Positions 58,001 to 64,000 of a DNA stretch of 64,000 bases are shown here, one piece after another. Source of the DNA: Symsagittifera roscoffensis (taxonomy: Eukaryota > Xenacoelomorpha > Acoela > Convolutidae); contig NC_087062.1 in assembly GCF_963678635.1 (NCBI RefSeq), positions 96,215,705 through 96,279,704 on the forward strand. The letters are read 5' to 3'. How positions within the stretch are numbered: the stretch's first letter is position 1; every line of letters starts with the position of its first letter. The notes below the pieces were generated by a model that saw only the letters and a list, made by a program, of their open reading frames with translations, was not told the origin of the DNA and made no database searches. A program made the position numbers and the translations under genes.

Positions 58001-60868
58001 GCACCAAAAACAAATGGACTCAATTTTTCGAGTAAAAAATTGGAATATAACAAACTGAAGGCATCCACACTAACTTTGCATGTAACAAATCGCAAAGCAT
58101 GAAGCCTCACTATGTATAATTATCCATTTCAAAAAATTGTGAGATATATTGAGTTGAAAAATTTCTGAAATCGAGTTTTCATTATTGCTATGTTGTTTGA
58201 AACAAATTACTTTTTTTCGGTTCATTAGATGAATTAAAAATGCATCAACGTTGTTACTTATTACGATTCGAATGTCAAAGCACATGCTATGAAAAAGCTG
58301 TAAATGGGCCCTAAAAGTGGCACCAATATTTGCGACTGTAATGAATATTTGCTTCGCAAGTGTAACGAACACTTTTATTTGCGAATTAGTTTAGAAAAAA
58401 AAGAACAAGAGATGTAAAAATGAAGCAAAGCCGACGGACAGTTGGAAGAGTTAATGAACGCCAGGAAACGAAAAATTTTCAACTTCGAATTTCACAGAAA
58501 AAAAATATATGTGGCCTTACGGCTCTTTGAATTTCATGAAAAAAAAATCAAAATCCAAGCCGCAAAAGATCCGATTGAACACAAGCAAAATACCAACTAA
58601 ATAGAAAACAGTTTAACCAAACAAGAAAAAAAGTATACCTATAGTAATCACCCTTCATCTTCTCGTAGAATATCTGGGAGTCGGCGTCATTCTCACTGGA
58701 CTCCAGCAGGTAATTGTCTATCAGACGCAGAAGGTCGTGGCAAACGTCAAAGAGATCTGCCTCGATCTAAACATACATAATTGGAATATCATAATACAAT
58801 CAGCTTCAGTTTACTAAAGAGTGAAAACAGATTTCAATTTCACAATTGTTTGAAATAGGTTTCAGATTTAGTCTGTTTAAGTCTAAGCAAAATGGATTTC
58901 ATTATTAATATGGCAAATTTAAGGGTTGCACCCCAGTTCAGTGGAAAACTCATGCAAGGGGTTGCAGAATCTCCAGTTGTTGAGAGTGCAATCGTAACAA
59001 TCTTCAACGTGCACTAGATAAGAGTAGAATAGCAGTATGTAAAATAATCAGATGATATTGGTCAACGTTGCGCAAATGAACAGCGAAGTCCTCTCTGCGA
59101 GCTCTCTCTAAGGAACTCATGAAAGGAAACGCGATCCCCCTTTTAAACATAGCAACTTAGTGTCACATTTTCCAACTGAAGCGGATTGGCGATAGCTGTG
59201 ACCTATACTTATAGAGACTTGCTTTCACGCGTTTCGTCAGATGTGAAAATAATCGAACAAATCGTGCTGTTTTCATTTAAACGTTTGTTTATTATAGAAA
59301 AAAATTTAACTGCAATATCCTGTTTTGACTCACACTCTTGCGATAATCCTCGCACACTTTAGCCACACTGGAAGTCTCCTTTTCTTTCTCCTTCAGCTCC
59401 AGATTAGACAGCACTCTCCACGCAGTGCGCCTAGTGCCCTACACAACAGTTATACAGACAACAGATTACAGCGAATAATTTGATATGCTTCCAAATCAGG
59501 CCATGTCAAAGAAAAGAGGAACCGGCCGGGTTTCTACTCTAGCAAAAGCACCGTTTGGATCTTTTTAACTACCCACCCCGTACCCCCTATGGTACCTTGT
59601 AATGAATCTCTCTCCCCCCTCCCCTCCCCCCCTCTAAAAAGAAAGAATTAAACAGTTAAGCATATACGAATTTGGTACTTTGTAATGAATCCCCCCACCC
59701 TATTGCAATAGGGGGGAAAATTGTTAACAAGATCCCACCGTTTCAACCAGTCCCATCTTCAAATCAACATTATAACCACACTCATTTAGCATACGCTTTA
59801 CACACAAACATCATTTAAATTATTCGAGCAAATGAACATTATTTCAAACTTCAAGAGCGTTTTTCTCAAATTGGGTTCAGATTGGACAAAAAAGAAGAGA
59901 AGAAAAGTTACTTAGAATTTCCCCAGAATTGACGCAATTTGTTTTGCGAAACATCTAGCCAAAATTTTAACCAAAAAAATTCACTTTGACCTTTTTAGTT
60001 AATCAAGAATTACGCTGAAACTACTCAGTTGATTGGTGAAAAAAATTTATACATAAAAAAAGCCTCTTAACCAGACGAACAAAACTAAAAGTAAAAAATC
60101 TCCAAAATATTGAGCTTTTACCATCTTGAATTGAGATTTTACCATCTTGAATTTTGTTAGACTGTGTAAGAAGCTCCATTTACTGTTACTTTTTTTTTTA
60201 TCAATTAACATAATACTTTTTTTAATCAATTAACATAATACTTTAGACTAACTCTTGATTAACTAAAAAAAAGGCAAAATGTGTACTATAGCGGGCTCCA
60301 ACTTTGCTTCCATAAGCAATTGCAACCAGTACTTTTTGCGCCCATTTAGTTCATTCACACATCCTAAATTATTGCTCAAAAAAATGGGATATGATAAAAT
60401 TTTCAGTCATCTTCGTCATTCCTTTCCTTTACAATTTGTGGCAAAAATTAAAAATAGAAGAAAGACTGTAAAAAAAATCGGGGAGGTAAAAAAACAGGCT
60501 TACTTATGAGAATTTTTGATTTATAGATATGGAAGTTATATTAGTTCCATCAATGGTTTATTAAACACAATATATGTATACACTGAGCTCCATAGGATGT
60601 TTAAGCCATTGTAGTTTACCATTAAACGAATTCTAGTTTAGATTATCATCGTTTACTGTGAATTAGTTTCTTCAACCCAAAGACAGACTAAATTGTTTAG
60701 AAAATTAGCTTCAAACTATTTGAGTGTGATTACTTCATATTTTAAACATTAAAGAATGATGTTATGTGCTTACTACAATGTTCTTGTAGGCTACTGAAAG
60801 GAGGTTCCGCTCGTCCACTGTCAGAGCCACCTTCATCTCAACTATCTTCTTGATCTGGTCCCGCATGT
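51971..60868 (-). CDS. 14-3-3: 14-3-3 protein (epsilon-like), exons 2-7 of the gene
   Basis: 14-3-3 proteins are dimeric cytosolic adaptors that bind phosphoserine/threonine motifs. Six exons join without a break: 60774-60868, 59334-59438, 58639-58766, 54575-54699, 53118-53312 and 51971-52053, all phases matching. They give about 243 residues from helix B to the C-terminus. The binding residues are present: Lys in SVAYKN, Arg in RRTAWR, and Arg-Tyr in DYYRY. The signature [18 protein letters not shown] closes the core. [17 protein letters not shown] and [10 protein letters not shown] are closest in my memory to the epsilon type. The last exon adds an acidic tail. The exon for about the first 26 residues (dimer interface) was not found up to 64000 and must lie to the right. 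Confidence 0.96.
52160..52407 (-). repeat. tRNA-derived SINE-like element in the last 14-3-3 intron
   Basis: On the minus strand it starts GCAGCGGTGGCCGAGTGGG, with the A box TGGCCGAGTGG and, 40 bases on, a B-box-like GGGGCCGAATCCC. About 150 bases of unrelated body and an A-rich end (AATAAAAAACATTC) follow. The head resembles Ser/Leu tRNAs with box spacing of a tRNA, but the acceptor stem does not close, so it is not a functional tRNA. Confidence 0.7.
52408..53117 (-). other. 14-3-3: Rest of the last 14-3-3 intron
   Basis: AT-rich; nothing else recognised. Confidence 0.5.
53118..53312 (-). CDS. 14-3-3: 14-3-3 exon 6
   Basis: 195 bases: [16 protein letters not shown], then [20 protein letters not shown] and on to SLWSNDVK. 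It ends at a perfect donor AAAC|GTAAGT. Reading through the donor would give a stop four bases later, so the last exon decides the tail. Confidence 0.95.
53411..54400. mobile_element. 990 bp element with long terminal inverted repeats, in 14-3-3 intron
   Basis: Left end CAAGGACAGCCGGTTACTG and the inverse of the right end CAAGGATAGCCGGTTGTAG match for about 47 bases (GCAAGTAGCACA and TTCCGACCA are shared). The inverse match resumes further in, at GTGGTGTGATAAAAGGATCTG near 53517 and the inverse of 54275-54300, giving arms of roughly 130 bases. The middle has no coding frame. It is probably a non-autonomous DNA transposon; the target duplication is not clear. Confidence 0.75.
54575..54699 (-). 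CDS. 14-3-3: 14-3-3 exon 5
   Basis: 125 bases from [20 protein letters not shown] to KTHPIRL(G). Donor CTAG|GTCAAA, phase 1. Confidence 0.95.
54800..54990 (-). repeat. tRNA-like repeat copy with a 30-base palindrome
   Basis: It shares GTGAGACT..TAATCTC and flanking text (AACACTAGCCACnAACAAA, GCAGCTA, CTGCGAATGC) with the copies at 56049 and 57842. Where they have the D-arm region (GGCTGAGTGG), this copy has two perfect 15-base inverse arms, 54866-54880 and 54894-54908, around a 13-base loop. Confidence 0.65.
56049..56121 (-). pseudogene. tRNA-like sequence, degenerate
   Basis: 73 bases on the minus strand, GCGTCCTTGGCTGAGTGGTT to ACGTAGCC, with A box GGCTGAGTGGTT and B-box-like GGTCCGAATTT. 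An anticodon-like stem GAGA/TCTC is present, but the acceptor stem is badly paired. Confidence 0.6.
56700..57330. repeat. Diverged tandem repeats, about 110-170 bp
   Basis: At least four units carry a phrase like CCGTTATTTCCATTGAACCC (56866, 57016, 57125, 57298 and a weaker one at 56714), each followed by TAGTTTTCGAGAAAA-type text and often CCGAGAGCCATAA. C and G homopolymers occur at 56863 and 57280. Confidence 0.65.
57842..57924 (-). pseudogene. tRNA-like sequence, degenerate, Leu-type arm
   Basis: 83 bases on the minus strand beginning GCTTGCGTGGCTGAGT, with B box GATTCGAATCC and an anticodon-like loop CTCAAAA between GAGA and TCTC. The length suits a tRNA with a long variable arm. The acceptor stem is mismatched and it belongs to the repeat family at 54800 and 56049, so it is taken as a pseudogene. 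Confidence 0.6.
58639..58766 (-). CDS. 14-3-3: 14-3-3 exon 4
   Basis: 128 bases, phase 2 out. It encodes [20 protein letters not shown] and ends [13 protein letters not shown], the strongest 14-3-3 block in the middle of the protein. Confidence 0.95.
58767..59333 (-). other. 14-3-3: 14-3-3 intron 3
   Basis: 567 bp; nothing recognised in it. Confidence 0.55.
59334..59438 (-). CDS. 14-3-3: 14-3-3 exon 3
   Basis: Thirty-five codons, phase 0. It begins [20 protein letters not shown] and ends CEDYRKS. Acceptor TGTGTAG, donor GTGAGT. Confidence 0.95.
59557..59735. mobile_element. hAT-like MITE in 14-3-3 intron 2
   Basis: 179 bp, starting GGATCTTTTTAAC and ending GTTAACAAGATCC, with a perfect 8 bp target duplication CACCGTTT (59549-59556 and 59736-59743). 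Runs of C and G lie inside both ends, as in the element at 361-562. No coding frame. Confidence 0.85.
59855..60030. repeat. Partial copy of the foldback repeat found at 62255
   Basis: CGTTTTTCTCAAATTGGGTT and the following 130 bases match, with divergence, the left arm of the foldback at 62255-62880 (GAC.AA.AAAGA.GA.GA, CAGAATT, TTTGC.AAA). Confidence 0.6.
60774..60868 (-). CDS. 14-3-3: 14-3-3 exon 2
   Basis: 95 bases, entered in phase 1, donor GTAAGC. It encodes [20 protein letters not shown], then [11 protein letters not shown]. Confidence 0.95.
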
Positions 60869-62254
60869 CTGGAAGAAAAACACAGCAGATTTACACCATG
60901 ACATAATTCAACAAAACACTCGGTAAGAAACATGGTACTTTTATCCACATGGGTTCGTCAACAGGCAACGCAAAAGAAAAATGATTTTTTTTCACTCGTT
61001 CGAAGAAAGTGAATTTTTTTCACTCGTTCGAAGAAAGTGAAGACTATTAATAAAAAGTTAGTTTCCATTTGTGAGGCGATGATTGGGCTTAAACGACTAT
61101 TGGTCACTGACGTCATTTCGTAGATTTCAAAAGCGACAATTCGTTGTAAAGCTTTTTTCCGTACTAGTTGAAAGGTTTATTCCTGTAAAATTTTATCTAA
61201 CAGTAGAGAATAAGTCGAACAGCGCCGTCTTAGCTGGCGAGAAGCTTTCTATGGGATCTTTTCACGAACCGTTAAGCTATTACACTTTGATAAATTGTTT
61301 CGTGATGCGTTGTCGCTTTTTCTAAATGCTGCGAATTGTCACTTTTGACGAATTGTTCAAAAGCTCCGGTGCTTTTAAGCTCAGACACTAGACGTTGAAA
61401 GTGCTAGATCTTAAGGGTTTATGTATTCATGCCAGTGAAGCTTACAACTGACATAGAATGTTGAAAATATTTTTCGATCAATTTTTTTTCTTAATTTTTC
61501 AAATTCAAAATGGCAGGCAGCAGAGTATTGTTTGATTCCATTTGAATTGGAGGACCTTTTATTACACTGACCGGGGACAATTTGTAAAATATGGGAAGAT
61601 TCGAAAAAAAATCTGTTAGAATAAACAAAATTTCGCTGAGAAACCAGACTAAACGGCGTCATCAAATCTTTCAATCAATTTTGTTTATCGACTCTGGTAA
61701 AAAGTCCATGTCATAAATTTTCTGGAAGAGGTCGGTCCCCACCATATCAATACTCAGGCAATTCTAAACAACGCCAACTCGAATATCAACTGAAAATTTG
61801 TTTTGATAGCAAAATTATTTTTAACCAGTTTTGAATAATTGTTTTTTTTAGCCAATCAGATTTCAGTATAGTCATATTTGTCTCCTTACTGTTTTAACCA
61901 CTATATTTTCCAAAGCCGTTTCAAATTAGCGTTTCACTAGACTGACCTTTCTTGAGAAACACTACAATAAGAGTTGTAAACAGTTGGTCAGGTAGAAAAG
62001 TGCGTAATCAGAAATCCCGAAATGAAAAATTAAAAAAAAACAAGCAGTCTCATAAGTCCCAAATCTTTTGACCACTTTAGACGAATCTCAGTTTAAGGTC
62101 ACCAGTGGGCGCGTAGTGGCGTTAACCGGATCTAATCATTCAATAGAGTCTTAACATCTGTTGGCAAGCTGCCAACACGTTGGCGCGATTGTGGCAGTTT
62201 CTCTTCTGTCCTTTAATTTTTATCAGTGCAGATTTACATTATCCGGAAAAAATG
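60869..62254. other. Probable 14-3-3 intron 1, left part
   Basis: No exon of the 14-3-3 N-terminus is seen. A direct duplication of about 30 bases (TTTTTTTTCACTCGTTCGAA and on) lies at 60984-61040. Confidence 0.45.
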
Positions 62255-62880
62255 AGTTCAACTTGAAAACTAAAACGCGTTTTTCTCAAATTGGGTTGAT
62301 TTAGAACAAAATGAGGAAGACCAATCTTGCTTAAAACTTTTACAGAATTATAATATAGTGCAATATTTTTTGCTAAATTCGGGCCCAAAAAATTGACCCA
62401 AAAACTATCATTTTTGGTTTTGTTCACTCAATCAAAACTTGCTCCAAACCTAATTGTTCATTTACTGACAAAATTATATCAATGTAAGAATCTTATGGAG
62501 CCCAACAAAATTTAAGAAGGCTGTAACATTGGTGTTTAATAAAGTAAAAATGACATTTTTTTGCCATCAAACTAAAATAAATGTTTATAAAAAGCTGAGA
62601 AAATTACACCCTCCTTAAACTATGTTGTGCCACATAAGAGGCTTACAGTGATATATTTGTCAATAAATGAACAATTAGGTTTGGAGTAATTTTCGATTGA
62701 CAAAACAGAGCCAGAAATGATAGTTTTTGGGGTAAAATTTTGGGACCGAATTTTGCAAAAACAAACATTGTACAAATTCTGTAAAAATTTTAAGTAAGAT
62801 ATGTCTTCATCACTTTTTGTCTAGTCTCAACCCAATTTGAGAAAAAATCCTAAATGTTTTCAAGTTTTGTGAATTTTGTT
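62255..62880. repeat. Foldback element with about 300-base arms
   Basis: The left arm (from TTTTTCTCAAATTGGGTTGA at about 62280) is the inverse of the right arm (ending AACCCAATTTGAGAAAAAAT near 62845). The pairing continues through CTCCAAACCTAATTGTTCAT (62443) and its inverse at 62668 to the centre near 62560. The arms are diverged by scattered changes. Confidence 0.8.
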
Positions 62881-63699
62881 TAATTTAAATCAGCACTGCA
62901 GTTTGAACGAGCAATTAATCCATCTATGTTTTCGTTGGCTCAAAATTCAACCTATCAGAATTCAAGATGAATTGAATCATTTTGGGCGTATGCGATTGAT
63001 TTTTTCATTTTGATTCATATGAAAGCTTTGGTTCCTATGAAACAACTCTCCTCATTTCAGATCTTATTTCTTTATATTTGATAAATTAATTTGCGAACTC
63101 GAAATGAAAAAACTAATCTTTTTGCTTTCGTTCAATTATCAATAGAGATTTAAAATAGCACACAAATGACAATCAACGGGAGACTCCATCATTCGCTAAG
63201 GATCCGATGCGCTAAAGATTTGTCAAGCAATCAGAGCTCTCAGTTTCCAAAATTTGATAGAAAAAACCGGTACATCAGTCAGTTTTGAACAGTTTAAGGG
63301 GTGATTGGTTGAAAATTTTCAGGTATTCGGTCCTTCGCGCATGAGAATAGCCCCCAATGGGTACCAGAAATCAATCCGAAAGGATCTAAAGCCAATTCTA
63401 AAAAAATAGGGGCTCCAAGCCGAACATTTTCATAGAAAATCACGAAAGTGGAATAAATTGAATAATATTTTCAATAACTTATCATGGAGAATATTCAAAT
63501 TTAAGGTTTTTTTAATATATATTGGGCATTTCGTTGAATAAGTTTTTCAAATGTAAAAAATAGGCATTTCAGAAAACAAATGAAAGTCAGCTTTAAATTG
63601 CATTGTTACAAACAAAGATTAGTTTAAGATTAGTCAACGATTAGTCTAAGAGCAAAAAAAAAACCGAAAAACATTAAATTATTCGGCTATAAAAAACAG
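62881..63699. other. Gap with nothing recognised
   Basis: AT-rich; no gene or repeat called. Confidence 0.45.
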
Positions 63700-63845
63700 A
63701 ACAAGTGTTAGAATTGTCAATACTACAAATGAATTAAATAAATTAGGCATGAATTGAGAAAATTCATTTTTATTTAATTAAAAACACTGTCAAATTTGCA
63801 TATTTATTCATTTCTTTAGTAATATTGACAATTCTAATGCTTGTT
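63700..63845. mobile_element. Small hairpin element (MITE-like)
   Basis: Ends AACAAGTGTTAGAATTGTCA and its inverse TGACAATTCTAATGCTTGTT. The inverted repeats extend about 40 bases with a few mismatches over a 146 bp element. No coding frame; the target duplication is not clear. Confidence 0.7.
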
Positions 63846-64000
63846 GTACAGATAAACCTATAAAAGTGAAAAAATTTTATTTTCTGCTCTTGAACCATTC
63901 TGCTTTATGCTCCGCCTCCCCTCAGCTGCTAGTTAAGACCGAACTTATTTACGATCATCCAACAAAAAAAAAACAGATTTACTGTCGATAATTCTCCGTC

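Larger units (their letters stand above)
54700..58638 (-). other. 14-3-3: Long 14-3-3 intron 4
   Basis: 3.9 kb. It holds tRNA-like repeat copies at 54800-54990, 56049-56160 and 57842-58000, a short repeat with GAGGCGAAGC near 55965 and 56222, and diverged tandem repeats at 56700-57330. No extra exon seen. Confidence 0.6.

Noticed and set aside
58070-58372. 100-codon minus-strand frame in the 14-3-3 intron
   Set aside because: AT-rich, no family resemblance, no splice signals in context; consistent with chance.
61678-61766. Minus-strand text SIDMVGTDLFQKIYDMDFLP after an acceptor-like TTGTTTAG
   Set aside because: Looks somewhat protein-like, but there is no donor before the stop and it does not resemble the missing 14-3-3 N-terminal exon.
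1-64000. Prokaryotic features, CRISPR arrays, operons or rRNA genes
   Set aside because: None seen; the gene structure is eukaryotic throughout.

Overview
This looks like AT-rich nuclear DNA from an invertebrate metazoan. The genes are cut into short exons with GT-AG introns of 0.1 to 4 kb. They include a ryanodine receptor (an animal calcium-release channel) and a 14-3-3 protein, and the introns and gaps are full of decayed transposable elements. The phylum cannot be fixed from the sequence. Every host gene seen here is on the minus strand; the one long plus-strand coding unit is a retrotransposon. Exon borders were placed by hand from splice consensus, phase continuity and family similarity.

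Layout. (1) 1-29348: a tandem partial duplication of the 5' part of a ryanodine receptor (RyR) gene. Bases 1-14086 repeat 15233-29348 almost perfectly, with offset 15232 rising to 15262 through small indels. The right copy carries RyR exons 1-12 and the start of exon 13 (24978 down to 14087). Exon 13 is cut inside coding sequence and joined to RyR upstream DNA. The left copy carries exons 1-10 (9742 down to 597) and leaves the window about 30 bases before exon 11 is expected, so it may be the 5' end of the full gene. This is either a recent genomic duplication or two haplotypes wrongly joined in assembly. (2) 30438-32492: 3' exons of an unrecognised gene. (3) 32956-40164: a 7.2 kb Ty3/gypsy-type LTR retrotransposon with 276 bp LTRs, a 5 bp target duplication, a long gag ORF and a broken pol, inserted 48 bp past the stop codon of the next gene. 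(4) 40213-43266: a six-exon gene for a single-pass membrane protein I do not recognise. (5) 43267-51970: no host gene seen; decayed retroelement pieces and diverged tandem repeats. (6) 51971-60868: six exons of a 14-3-3 gene (epsilon-like), complete at the C-terminus; the exon for roughly the first 26 residues was not found and should lie to the right. (7) 60869-64000: probable 14-3-3 intron 1 or upstream DNA with foldback elements.

The main result is the RyR duplication and its junction inside exon 13. The right copy could encode only a soluble N-terminal fragment of about 650 residues with no channel domain. Differences between copies are scarce over most of the unit but clustered at about 8850-10180 (24090-25450), and those in exon 2 are all synonymous, which fits allelic haplotypes as well as a young duplicate under constraint. 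Transposable elements account for most other structure: hAT-like MITEs with 8 bp target duplications, a 990 bp inverted-repeat element, foldbacks, tRNA-like repeats and LINE and LTR fragments.
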